Source: Clostridia bacterium (GTDB taxonomy: Bacteria; Bacillota; Clostridia; Oscillospirales; Ruminococcaceae). From it: a DNA stretch of 35,888 nucleotides. Below, one piece after another: positions 8,384-16,163 of the stretch. Location: positions 1 through 35,888 of the forward strand of contig RZZW01000033.1 of the NCBI GenBank assembly GCA_009929695.1. The letters are read 5' to 3'. The notes below the pieces were generated by a model, which saw only the letters and a program-made list of their open reading frames with translations, had not been told where the DNA came from and ran no database searches. The position numbers and the translations under genes were made by a program. Within the stretch, counting starts at the first letter, position 1. Every line of letters begins with the position of its first letter.

Positions 8384-9707
8384 CAACATTAAGCTTGCCT
8401 TTCGCAGCATCCGCGCCAACAAAATGCGCGCCATGCTCACGATGCTCGGCATTATAATAGGTATAGCGTCCGTCATTGCCATCATGACAATTTCAAGCGC
8501 AATGAACCTCGCCATGGAAGCGCAAAACGCCGCAATGGGCTATAATAACCTCAACCTGACAGTCGAAGCCGAGGACGACTACGACGCGTCTAGTGTGCTT
8601 TTGTCCGTCCCCGTCGCTTCATCAAGCTCCAATCAGTATAAATACACACAGGGTATGCCGCCCGAGGCGCTGCTTGATATGGAGACGATGAAGGATTTTG
8701 AACAGCATTTTGACGACAGAATAAAGGGCATCTCATATACATGGGACACAGGCAGCGGCAAAACAACACTTGCCCATCAGACGACAAACGTCAGCTTGAC
8801 GGGCGTTAACGCAAAATATCTCGATGTTGCAAGTTTCTCAAAAATAGAGCTTGAGACAGGCCGCTGGGTAACTCAGGAGGACGTCGACAAGGGCAAAAAG
8901 GTGGCTGTAATCAAAAACGACCTCGCCGCCACCATGTTTGGCAGCTCTGATGGGGCGCTAGGTCAGCAGATTGATGTGACGATAACAGAGCCGAACGTCA
9001 CCACGCTAACTGTCACAATAGTCGGCGTATATCATTCAGTCGCCACAACAGGCGGCAATATTTTGACAGGCACGTATTCCTTTGACTTTTCGTCATTTGG
9101 CAACACTCGCATTTATTTGCCTGTCAGCACAGCGCTTGAAGTCAGCCGTTCAACAGGCATAACAAGCATAAGCCTTGCCGGTGTTGACGGCGTTGACCTC
9201 GCTAAATTTCAGCAGGATATCGAAAATTATTTTCAAAGCGTCTACACCTATAAGGGCTATCACGTGCTTGTCGAAGAGCCGTGGAGTTCAAGCAGCGACA
9301 GCAGCGACAACACCATGAAAACTCTGCAAACCGCGTTCAGCGTGACGGCTGCAATAAGCCTTCTCGTCGTCGGTATCGGCGTTATGAATATCATGATGGT
9401 GTCGATAACAGAGCGCACGCGCGAGATAGGCGTAAGAAAAGCCCTCGGTGCAAAACGCCGCGATATCCGCATGCAGTTCATCACCGAGAGCATAGTTTTA
9501 AGCTTTATAGGCGGCATAATAGGCATCATAATAGGCATGGTGGCAGGCAACATCGCCGCCCATCTCATGGGCTACCCCGCCACAGCATCAATAACAAGCG
9601 TGTTATTGTCATTTGGCGTTTCAGTCTCCATAGGCGTATTCTTCGGCTTCTACCCAGCAAACAAAGCCGCCAAAATGAACCCCATAGACGCGCTTAGATA
9701 CGAATAA
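8376..9707 (+). CDS. MacB-like FtsX-family ABC permease
   Basis: 443 aa, four-helix permease of the MacB type. The N-terminal helix follows the conserved MLTMLGIIIGIASVIAI motif (about residues 20-36). A MacB_PCD-like extracytoplasmic domain spans about 50-310, rich in Ser/Thr. Three C-terminal helices make up the FtsX domain, with the hallmark MNIMMVSITERTREIGVRKA followed by LGAKRRDI. GGGGGGACGGAAAGA is the upstream ribosome binding site; the start overlaps the ATPase stop by 8 bases. In monoderms such cassettes export antimicrobial peptides or drugs, or remove them from the membrane. No substrate gene is adjacent apart from the upstream lipoprotein. Confidence 0.92.
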   Translation: MRDNIKLAFRSIRANKMRAMLTMLGIIIGIASVIAIMTISSAMNLAMEAQNAAMGYNNLNLTVEAEDDYDASSVLLSVPVASSSSNQYKYTQGMPPEALLDMETMKDFEQHFDDRIKGISYTWDTGSGKTTLAHQTTNVSLTGVNAKYLDVASFSKIELETGRWVTQEDVDKGKKVAVIKNDLAATMFGSSDGALGQQIDVTITEPNVTTLTVTIVGVYHSVATTGGNILTGTYSFDFSSFGNTRIYLPVSTALEVSRSTGITSISLAGVDGVDLAKFQQDIENYFQSVYTYKGYHVLVEEPWSSSSDSSDNTMKTLQTAFSVTAAISLLVVGIGVMNIMMVSITERTREIGVRKALGAKRRDIRMQFITESIVLSFIGGIIGIIIGMVAGNIAAHLMGYPATASITSVLLSFGVSVSIGVFFGFYPANKAAKMNPIDALRYE

Positions 9708-9711
9708 TAAA

Positions 9712-9799
9712 ATAAAAGAAAAGAGAAGAAAGAAGAATTAATGAGTGACGGCACCTCCGTCACTCATTCTTATTTCTTCTTTTTTCTCTCTTCTTTTTA
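9712..9799. terminator. Bidirectional terminator with purine/pyrimidine arms, copy A
   Basis: The core stem ATGAGTGACGG (9741-9751) / CCGTCACTCAT (9757-9767) has a CACCT loop. It is flanked on the left by a purine tract (AAAAGAGAAGAAAGAAGAA) and on the right by a pyrimidine tract (TTTCTTCTTTTTTCTCTC and TTCTTTTT) that can extend the pairing. It lies between the convergent permease and SpoIVB genes, so it can end transcripts from both sides. Related elements lie at 11684-11806 and 23470-23560. Confidence 0.8.
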
Positions 9800-9810
9800 A
9801 ACTTGTTTAA

Positions 9811-11058
9811 TTATGCCGTCATCTTACTGTAAATTGTCGCCGCCTCTATCATGTTCTCTGCAAAAATCGCATATCCGCGCGTGGGGTCGTTCACAAGCAC
9901 GTGCGTCACAGCGCCTATCAAGCGTCCGTTTTGGATAATCGGGCTGCCACTCATGCCCTGCACTATGCCGCCTGTCGCCGCCAGCAGCTTTTCGTCGGTC
10001 ACACGGATAATCATATTTCTGTTCGGATTATCCGAGTTGAGCGCGATTTTCTCTATCTGAACCTCAAAATTCTGCGGCTCGCGTCCGTTTATCGTGCACA
10101 TTATCTGCGCCTTGCCCGTCTCAACCTCCTGCGAAAACGCCACAGGCAGGTCAACGCCAGAGAAGCTAGATATCGCGCGTCCGTAAACGCCTGTCTCGCT
10201 GTTTAAAAGTATAGTCCCAGTCGGCACATTACTCAAAAATGTTCCTTTTAATTCGCCGGGGCTGCCCGCCGTGCCTGTCACCGCGTCAGTTATCTCAACG
10301 TCAACTATCTCGCCTGACCGCAGCTCAATTGACGTGCCGGTGTCAACGTCGTGTATCGAGTGCCCAAGCCCCGCAAATATGCCCGACGATGTGTCGACAA
10401 ACGTCAGCGTGCCGATGCCCGCCGAGCTGTCGCGCACCCACATGCCTGTGCGCCACATGTCGTTGCTTGTGTCAAGCACAGCCGTCAGCCGTGTCGATTT
10501 CTCGCTCCCGTTTTGCACATACACTATCTCCGCGGGGTTTCCGCCCACCTTTTGCAGCGCCTTTGTCACGTCCTCGTTAGTGCGCGTCGAAACGCCGCCT
10601 ATCGACTTTATAACGTCGCCAAGCTTTAGCCCCGCCGTCCGCGCCGGATTTTGATAGCCCGCGTCAGTGTATATGTCGCTGAAGCCGACAACCATCGCGC
10701 CGCTCGCGAACATCTTTATGCCAAACGGCGTGCCGCATACGCGCACCACGCGACGGCTCACCACCTGCGCCCGCACTGTTTTAACAGGTATTATCCCGCC
10801 GAGCGAAAGCTGTGTGTTATATGATGTGCCTGTCGACGCGTCCGCCGCCATCGCCTCGTCGTTTGTCTGCTGCACGCTGATGTACGGCATATCCGCAAGC
10901 TGCACAGCCGTGTTTTCCGGCACCGTAAAGCTGTCCGGCAGCAGCGCCGCCGCATAAAGAGCAAGCGCATAAGCCGTCAGCATCAAAAACGACGACGAAA
11001 AGCAAACCGCCTTCAAAATCTTAAACAAATAAAAAGCCCCCTGTAAAATGCTTACCAT
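9811..11058 (-). CDS. spoIVB: SpoIVB-family sporulation serine protease (S55)
   Basis: Secreted/membrane-tethered protease of the forespore that, in Bacillus, cleaves SpoIVFA to trigger pro-sigma-K processing. An N-terminal anchor helix (about 20-42) is followed by a PDZ domain (about 115-190, GLKLGDVIKSIGG). The S55 peptidase region has His in FAGLGHSIHD and the catalytic Ser at about residue 372 in GMSGSPIIQNG, then the hallmark LIGAVTHVLVNDPTRGYAIF. The ATG at 11058 has no ribosome binding site and falls in a hairpin loop. TTG at 11028, with AGGGGG 8 bases upstream, may be the real start. The gene points to an endospore-forming ancestry. It is monocistronic with a convergent neighbour. Confidence 0.93.
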   Translation of the reverse strand: MVSILQGAFYLFKILKAVCFSSSFLMLTAYALALYAAALLPDSFTVPENTAVQLADMPYISVQQTNDEAMAADASTGTSYNTQLSLGGIIPVKTVRAQVVSRRVVRVCGTPFGIKMFASGAMVVGFSDIYTDAGYQNPARTAGLKLGDVIKSIGGVSTRTNEDVTKALQKVGGNPAEIVYVQNGSEKSTRLTAVLDTSNDMWRTGMWVRDSSAGIGTLTFVDTSSGIFAGLGHSIHDVDTGTSIELRSGEIVDVEITDAVTGTAGSPGELKGTFLSNVPTGTILLNSETGVYGRAISSFSGVDLPVAFSQEVETGKAQIMCTINGREPQNFEVQIEKIALNSDNPNRNMIIRVTDEKLLAATGGIVQGMSGSPIIQNGRLIGAVTHVLVNDPTRGYAIFAENMIEAATIYSKMTA

Positions 11059-11077
11059 TAGTATTTACAAGGGGCTT
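11034..11077 (-). promoter_or_regulatory. Leader hairpin masking the spoIVB ribosome binding site
   Basis: On the minus strand, AAGCCCCTTGTAAA (11077-11064) pairs with TTTACAGGGGGCTT (11047-11034), 14 bp including one G-U pair. The 3' arm contains AGGGGG, the only plausible ribosome binding site for the TTG start at 11028. TTTTTATTT follows directly, so the hairpin could alternatively be an intrinsic terminator. Either would limit expression outside the right condition. Confidence 0.5.
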
Positions 11078-11104
11078 GCGTTTTAGTCATAAAATCATAA
11101 TTCG

Positions 11105-11157
11105 TAAGCCTTCTCCCTCGGGAGAAGGTGTCGCGACGAAGGAGCGACGGATGAGGT
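11105..11157. repeat. CTTCTCCC...GGATGAGG repeat
   Basis: The hairpin CCTTCTCC ctcg GGAGAAGG (11109-11128) is followed by CGCGACGAAGGAGCG and ACGGATGAGG. The 25-base segment 11132-11156 is present in inverted orientation at 35790-35814, near the window end. No ORF. Confidence 0.7.
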
Positions 11158-11176
11158 AAGTTTGTAGCAATCCTCA

Positions 11177-11250
11177 CGGCACGCCGAGTCGTCGTGCCCT
11201 ACGCACTTTGCGGAAATGTAGGGACGCCATACATGGCATCCGTTGCTACG
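11177..11250. repeat. Partial GTAGGG/CCCTAC element plus degraded 15-bp palindrome
   Basis: 11177-11202 is the right half of the interior I element (CGGCACGCCGAGTCGTCGTG then CCCTAC). 11218-11250 is a decayed version of the palindrome at 4589-4620 (GTAGGGACGCCATACATGGC). Their order matches 4502-4620, so a linked pair has been copied or has decayed here. No gene lies between 11059 and 11465; this 400-base gap is almost wholly made of repeats. Confidence 0.65.
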
Positions 11251-11268
11251 GCAATGTGCAAATCCCTT

Positions 11269-11348
11269 GTCATTCTGAGCAAAGCGAAGAATCTTTTGCG
11301 CACCGGCGAGGTTTTAAGATTCTTCGTCGCCTGCTCCTCAGAATGACA
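11269..11348. repeat. Palindromic TGTCATTCTGAG repeat, copy 2
   Basis: Same ends and AAGAATCT/AGATTCTT inner arms as the copy at 2656-2738 (TGTCATTCTGAGCAAAGCG ... CTCCTCAGAATGACA). The centre differs. Confidence 0.8.
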
Positions 11349-11399
11349 GATAAGAGCAGAATAGTTTGGCATAAACTCACCTCATACATATACTTCAAC

Positions 11400-11443
11400 C
11401 TGAAACAAATTAAAAGTCAATAACCTGTTTCAGATTATATAAT
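11400..11443 (+). promoter_or_regulatory. Promoter with candidate operator for the XRE regulator
   Basis: A perfect TATAAT is at 11438-11443. Inverted arms CTGAAACA (11400-11407) and TGTTTCAG (11426-11433) straddle the expected -35 position. This is the arrangement expected of an autoregulatory operator for the small XRE protein encoded just downstream. The arms are seen; the role is inferred. Confidence 0.5.
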
Positions 11444-11465
11444 ACTGTATATAGAGGTGAAGCCA

Positions 11466-11708
11466 ATGAAAAACCGCTTGAGAGATTTGCGTGAGGATGA
11501 AGATTTAAACCAGACGCAGGTTGCCAAATATCTCGAAATGTCACAAACAGGATATTCAAAATACGAGACAGGGGAAAATGATATTCCAACCCAAGTGCTA
11601 ATCAAGCTGGCTAAGTTTTATAAAACAAGCATTGATTACCTTTTGGGCGTGAGTGACAAAAAAATAATATTATTAAAGAAAAAAGAAGATAGAAGAAAGA
11701 AAAAGTAA
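11466..11708 (+). CDS. Small XRE-family helix-turn-helix regulator
   Basis: 80 aa, a DNA-binding domain only. Helix-turn-helix landmarks are LRDLREDEDLNQTQVAKYL, then SQTGYSKYETGEN, then PTQVLIKLAKFYKTSIDYLL, the classic Cro/CI or SinR-like fold. The C-terminal tail is strongly basic (LLKKKEDRRKKK). ATG 11466 is preferred over an in-frame GTG at 11457 because AGAGGTGA (11453-11460) is its ribosome binding site. The purine-rich 3' end of the gene is at the same time the left arm of the following terminator. It probably represses its own promoter; other targets are unknown. Confidence 0.85.
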   Translation: MKNRLRDLREDEDLNQTQVAKYLEMSQTGYSKYETGENDIPTQVLIKLAKFYKTSIDYLLGVSDKKIILLKKKEDRRKKK

Positions 11709-11806
11709 TGAGTCACCGCGTTGCGGTAACATTACAATAGCTAGAGCGTCTACGCAAGGCTTAATGTAAACTTGACATAGACGCTCTTCTTTTTTCTCTC
11801 TTCTTT
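11684..11806. terminator. Bidirectional terminator with purine/pyrimidine arms, copy B
   Basis: The left purine tract overlaps the end of the XRE gene. A GTAATG/CATTAC hairpin follows, then AGAGCGTCTA (11743-11752) / TAGACGCTCT (11778-11787), then the pyrimidine tract CTTCTTTTTTCTCTC and TTCTTTTT. A 23-base stretch of the right tract is identical to copy A at 9776-9798. It again lies between convergent genes. Confidence 0.7.
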
Positions 11807-11807
11807 T

Positions 11808-14264
11808 TCACTCGCTTTTCGTATGAATAATAAACCTCCAAATCGCCGTCGCTATCGGCCCGATTGACGCGCCTACAAAAACCGGCAAAAGGAAAATGCT
11901 GTGCACTGCTGACGTGCCGAAAATGCCTTGCAGGGCGGGAATGTAGATGCTGCATATCGTTGAAACAACGCTTGCCGACGCCGCAAAAATCAGCGCTGTA
12001 TTGCCAAGAAAATGCAGCCCGACGCCGCGGCACTCGAAAATATGTATCATCTGCGACACAACTATCGTGAAAAAGCATGTGCTTCTTGCCAGTGACAGCG
12101 ACGCGCCCATCTCAAGCGCCGCATAATACGCCCCGCACGACGCTATCGCGAGCATCGTGCCGCGAATTGTTATCACGCGCCACAGCCCATGCGCAAACAG
12201 TCCTTCGCTCTTTTTTCTCGGCTCGCGCCGCATTATATTTTCACTCGGCGGCTCAACGCCAAGCGCGATAGCGGGCAGACCGTCCGTAAATAAATTTACA
12301 AGCAAAATCTGTATCGGAGACAGTGACGCGGGCAACCCAAGCAGCATTGCGAACACCATGCTTAACACCTCGCCGAGGTTTGATGTCAGCAAAAAGCGTA
12401 TGAAGCGGCGGATATTTTGGTATATCACGCGCCCTTCCTCGACGGCGGCGACGATTGTTGCAAAGTTGTCGTCAAGCACCACAACGCCCGCCGCCTGCTT
12501 TGTCACGTCCGACCCGCTGCCCATCGCAACGCCGATATCCGCCTCTTTTACAGCGGGCGCGTCGTTCACGCCGTCGCCTGTCATGGCGGCTATCTGCCCG
12601 CACGCCTTGTATGCGCGCACTATTCTAAGCTTGTGCTCGGGTGTAACGCGCGCGTAAACACTTGTTTGCATACATTCTTTGGCAAGCTGCGCCTCGCTCA
12701 TTTCGTCAAGCTGCGTGCCTGTTAAAATGCTGTCGCCGTGGCGGTAAATGCCCGCGTCTTTTGCGGCAGCAAGCGCTGTTTGGCGGTAATCTCCCGTTAT
12801 CATAACAGGTTTTATTCCCGCCGTGCGGCACTTGCGCACAGCCGAAGGCACCTCCGCGCGCAATGGGTCGCGTATGCCGAACATGCCAATGAAACACAGC
12901 GCTTTTTCGTCAGTTCCGTATGCGGCGGCAACGGCTATCACGCGCAGCGCCTTTTGCGCCATAGCGTCAAGACGCCGCGAAAGCTCATCCTTGCCACTTG
13001 CGTTAAGCGGCTGTGGCACGCCGTTTTTAAGCATAAATCGGCACATCAGCAGCAGCACATCGGGCGCGCCCTTGCATATTATGGCGGGCTTGCCGTTAGC
13101 TTTAATGCGCACAGTCATGCGCTTTCGGCGAGAGTCAAAGGGTATCTCCTCGCTTAAAATAATGCCCTTTTGAAGCCCTGTGCGCGTTATGCCAAGCTGC
13201 GCAGCGGCTTTTAAAAGCGCGTCCTCCGTAGTGTTCGGCTGCGCGGACGAGCACAGCACGGCGCACGACAAAAGCGTTTTAAGCTGTGTGTCGTTTTTGC
13301 GGTGAGCCGCTTCGTCAATGGTCAAATCGTCAAGCTGCGCAACGGTCATCTTGTTTTGCGTCAGCGTGCCTGTCTTGTCTGTGCAAATAACGCCCGCACA
13401 GCCAAGCGTCTCAACGGCGGGCAGCTTGCGTATAACAGCGCCGCGCTTTAGTATTCGCCCAACGCTCAAGGCGAGCGTTATCGTCACGATAGCGGGCAAG
13501 CCCTCGGGTATAGCCGCAACGGCAAGCGAAACGCCTGTCAGCAGCATTTCAAGCAGCTCGCCACCCTGCAAATATCCAAGCATACCGACGAGCAAGCACA
13601 CTATAACGCACGCCGCCGCGACTATTTTGCCTAGCTGCTTTAGCTTTAGTTGCAGCGGGGTAGGGCTGTTTTCGGCCTTGTCTATAAGGCTCGCAATCTT
13701 GCCCATTTCTGTATTCATGCCTGTCGCCGTCACAAGTGCGCTAGCGTGACCGCTCTGCACAGTGCACCCCGCAAAAACGTTGTCGCCCTGCGATTTATGC
13801 ACAGCGTCGCTCTCGCCCGTAAGCATAGCTTCGCCGCTTGAAAACGCTGTGCTTTCGATAATGCTCGCGTCGGCGGGGATAATATCACCCTGCGCAAGCA
13901 AAACAACGTCGCCCTGCACTATCTCTCTCGCGCTTATTTTGCACGCCGCGCCGTCGCGCATAACGTGAGCCGTCGGCGCTGAAAGCTCTTTGAGTGCCTC
14001 AAGCGTTTTTTCGGTGCGATACTCCTGCACAAAGCCCATGACGGCGTTCATAATAACTATCGCGAGTATGGTTATCGCCTCGGCACTTTGACCCATCAGC
14101 GCTGAAATGACCGACGAAACAGCCAAAACAGCTATCATAACGTCCTTAAACTGCGAAAAAAACATTGCGGCGGTGCTCTGCCCCTTTTGTGCGTCAAGCC
14201 TGTTTTCGCCCGACGCGTTAAGGCGCGCCGCCGCTTCGGACGAGGTAAGCCCTGTTTTTTGCAT
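11808..14264 (-). CDS. P-type cation-transporting ATPase, calcium type (P2A)
   Basis: 818 aa from ATG 14264, chosen because AAGGGAGGGG lies just upstream; a GTG at 14282 would place this inside the gene. Cation-ATPase N-domain, TGES actuator motif, and PEGL in the fourth helix (SLAVAAIPEGLPAIVTITLA). The phosphorylated Asp is at residue 296 in CTDKTGTLTQNKMTV, with KGAP and TGDGVNDAPAVK further on and a C-terminal six-helix block with LVNLFTDGLPAIALG. The PEGL and NxxTD residues match Ca2+-ATPases rather than heavy-metal pumps; Ca2+ or Mn2+ efflux is expected. No riboswitch precedes this copy, unlike the ATPase at 20836. It ends in a convergent terminator. Confidence 0.92.
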   Translation of the reverse strand: MQKTGLTSSEAAARLNASGENRLDAQKGQSTAAMFFSQFKDVMIAVLAVSSVISALMGQSAEAITILAIVIMNAVMGFVQEYRTEKTLEALKELSAPTAHVMRDGAACKISAREIVQGDVVLLAQGDIIPADASIIESTAFSSGEAMLTGESDAVHKSQGDNVFAGCTVQSGHASALVTATGMNTEMGKIASLIDKAENSPTPLQLKLKQLGKIVAAACVIVCLLVGMLGYLQGGELLEMLLTGVSLAVAAIPEGLPAIVTITLALSVGRILKRGAVIRKLPAVETLGCAGVICTDKTGTLTQNKMTVAQLDDLTIDEAAHRKNDTQLKTLLSCAVLCSSAQPNTTEDALLKAAAQLGITRTGLQKGIILSEEIPFDSRRKRMTVRIKANGKPAIICKGAPDVLLLMCRFMLKNGVPQPLNASGKDELSRRLDAMAQKALRVIAVAAAYGTDEKALCFIGMFGIRDPLRAEVPSAVRKCRTAGIKPVMITGDYRQTALAAAKDAGIYRHGDSILTGTQLDEMSEAQLAKECMQTSVYARVTPEHKLRIVRAYKACGQIAAMTGDGVNDAPAVKEADIGVAMGSGSDVTKQAAGVVVLDDNFATIVAAVEEGRVIYQNIRRFIRFLLTSNLGEVLSMVFAMLLGLPASLSPIQILLVNLFTDGLPAIALGVEPPSENIMRREPRKKSEGLFAHGLWRVITIRGTMLAIASCGAYYAALEMGASLSLARSTCFFTIVVSQMIHIFECRGVGLHFLGNTALIFAASASVVSTICSIYIPALQGIFGTSAVHSIFLLPVFVGASIGPIATAIWRFIIHTKSE

Positions 14265-14317
14265 TGCGCCCCTCCCTTTCACAAACCTACTGTGTTATTT
14301 ATATGAGCGCACGCAAT

Positions 14318-14360
14318 AAAAAATGTGTCTGACACAATAACTGTGTCAGACACATTTTTT
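14318..14360. terminator. Perfect 19-bp-arm intrinsic terminator
   Basis: AAAAAATGTGTCTGACACA (14318-14336), a 5-base loop, and its exact complement ending in TTTTTT (14342-14360). Symmetric, so it works in both directions. On the minus strand it ends the DUF378 transcript and isolates the P-type ATPase gene. Confidence 0.85.
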
Positions 14361-14371
14361 GAGAATTTGCT

Positions 14372-14450
14372 TGTCATTCTGAGGAGCAACGCGACGAAGA
14401 ATCTTTTTGCAACGTAGAAAATAAGATTCTTCGCTGCGCTCAGAATGACA
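14372..14450. repeat. Palindromic TGTCATTCTGAG repeat, copy 3
   Basis: TGTCATTCTGAGGAGCAACG ... CGCTGCGCTCAGAATGACA with AAGAATCT/AGATTCTT inner arms. The GAGGAGC side is on the left here and on the right in copies 1 and 2, so this copy is inverted. Confidence 0.8.
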
Positions 14451-14454
14451 AAGC

Positions 14455-14658
14455 TCACTCACTTTTGCTCGTTTGAAAAAGCCCTGGTATCGCGCAAAGG
14501 GCTGCGGCGCCTACTATAATAAATATCGCGCGCGCCCAAAGTGTCTGCCCGCCGCCGAAAAGCCACGCCACTGCGTCAAAGCCAAACAGCCCGTACAGAC
14601 CCCAGTTTATACCGCCGATTATCAGAAGTACACTGCATATTTTGTAAAAAACCTGCAT
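14455..14658 (-). CDS. DUF378 family small membrane protein
   Basis: 67 aa with two transmembrane helices. The first carries the family signature IIGGINWGLYGLFGFDAVAWL; the second is AIFIIVGAAALCAIPGLF. The role of the family is unknown. Ribosome binding site AAGAAAGGATG precedes the ATG. It lies 45 bases downstream of the GT-C-like gene on the same strand and may be co-transcribed; a strong terminator follows. Confidence 0.85.
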   Translation of the reverse strand: MQVFYKICSVLLIIGGINWGLYGLFGFDAVAWLFGGGQTLWARAIFIIVGAAALCAIPGLFQTSKSE

Positions 14659-14703
14659 GAAAACACATCCTTTCTTGCGATAAGTATGTGCGTTTGCGGG
14701 CGT

Positions 14704-16119
14704 TTATAAACATTTTATAAGCTGAAAAATGCACGGAATAAAAAATATTGCCAAAAATCCAAACGCAAATATGCCCCACACAGCCGCGCGTGCACTCGGC
14801 GCAAAATATGCCTTGTTCGCAAGCGTGTCAGCCGGAATGCCTTTTGCAAGAGGAATTTTAAGCGCAATATTCATCACAAGCGGCGCGGCAAACAGCACCG
14901 CCGCAATAGACTGCGAGAAGGGGAGAAGGTTAAAATAAAACGCGAGCGTTTGGCTGCCCTCCGAGCCTGAAAGCGAAAATAACGCCCCAATCGCGCTGCT
15001 TTTTATCATGTTCACCTCAAGCTGACCTTCAAATATCGCGTAAGATATAAGCGCAAAGCCCGCAAAAAACACCGCGTCGGCAATCCACCACGGCAGCTTG
15101 TTTTCTGCCTTCATCGTAGTGAGCACCATAAACGGCACAAGCAAAATAAGCCACTGCGGATGCCACAAAACAAGCAAGAATAGCGCTGAATACACGCACA
15201 GACACACATACATAGCGGCGCTCATCGCGGCTTTTTCATCGACAGGGTGGTAAAAATAGCACACCGCACATATCACACAGTACAGCACAAGAAAAATCGG
15301 TATCTGCGCCGCGCCGCCGTCTATTGACGATGTGAACAACCGCTCCGCAATTATTTTGTTAAAAACGCCCATATCGCCGTCGCGGTGTAAAAACAAAAGC
15401 GCCGTCGGAATATACGCCCACATGCTTATAATAAGGTATTTTAAAAGATGTAAAACTCTCTTTTGCGCAAGCATAAGCAGCGGAATGAGCAAAAACAGCG
15501 CGAAAAATTTGCACACAACAGCCGCGCCCATCACAAACGCAAACGCCGTATACCGCTTTTCAAAATAAAATAAAAGCGCAAGCAGCGTAAAAAACAGGCA
15601 GAGGGAGTCGTACTGTCCCATGCAAAACGCCGCGAAAAGCGTGAAAGGGGACAGCAAAAACAGCATTCCCGCCCATTTTGAATTACCATCGCTTATGCCG
15701 AGCTTTTTCGCAAGACGGTATGTAAACCACGCGCAGCCGACGGCAAACGCACAGCACAGCGCCTTGCACCAAAGCGTCAAAAGCAACGGCGCGGGCGTGA
15801 GCGCAAACAGCTTGCAGATTATATAAAGCGGCAGCGTCCACACCGCAAATAAGGCATACACAAGTATATTGTAATGCGCGGCGTTTACGTAGTAAAGCGA
15901 GTTTTCATGCGCGAGCGTGCGCGTGTAATAGTCCATAAAATTTCCGCTGAACGTGTCCTCAAGCAAGAGCCACGTGTGGTTTGCTGTCTCGAGAATATCA
16001 TCGTGATTAAACATGAAAAATAGCAAAACAAGTATCACGCCCGCCGCAATATATTCCGCCTTGCACGGCGCGTCCGCACACCAAAATGCCGATTTTTTCT
16101 TATTGAGCTTAGAATGCAT
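14704..16119 (-). CDS. GT-C-like multi-pass membrane glycosyltransferase (putative)
   Basis: 471 aa with about 10-12 hydrophobic helices. The first extracytoplasmic loop is large and acidic (MFNHDDILETANHTWLLLED), resembling the first-loop Asp region of GT-C enzymes that use lipid-linked sugars (PIG-M, DUF2029 or ArnT-like). Other notable stretches are FLLSPFTLFAAFCMGQYDSL, typical of bacterial mannosyltransferase-like proteins, and LWHPQWLILLVPF. The substrate cannot be told. The cytoplasmic N-terminus is Lys/Cys rich. It uses AAAGG upstream and follows tyrA by 44 bases on the same strand, so it could be the distal part of that operon. Confidence 0.65.
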   Translation of the reverse strand: MHSKLNKKKSAFWCADAPCKAEYIAAGVILVLLFFMFNHDDILETANHTWLLLEDTFSGNFMDYYTRTLAHENSLYYVNAAHYNILVYALFAVWTLPLYIICKLFALTPAPLLLTLWCKALCCAFAVGCAWFTYRLAKKLGISDGNSKWAGMLFLLSPFTLFAAFCMGQYDSLCLFFTLLALLFYFEKRYTAFAFVMGAAVVCKFFALFLLIPLLMLAQKRVLHLLKYLIISMWAYIPTALLFLHRDGDMGVFNKIIAERLFTSSIDGGAAQIPIFLVLYCVICAVCYFYHPVDEKAAMSAAMYVCLCVYSALFLLVLWHPQWLILLVPFMVLTTMKAENKLPWWIADAVFFAGFALISYAIFEGQLEVNMIKSSAIGALFSLSGSEGSQTLAFYFNLLPFSQSIAAVLFAAPLVMNIALKIPLAKGIPADTLANKAYFAPSARAAVWGIFAFGFLAIFFIPCIFQLIKCL

Positions 16120-16163
16120 TTTAAAAACCTTTCAGTATTGTTGTTGCCATACAATTGTCTCTG

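Noticed and set aside
11105..11348. CRISPR-like array
   Set aside because: The repeats belong to four different families, are palindromic, and lack regular unique spacers. No cas gene is present.
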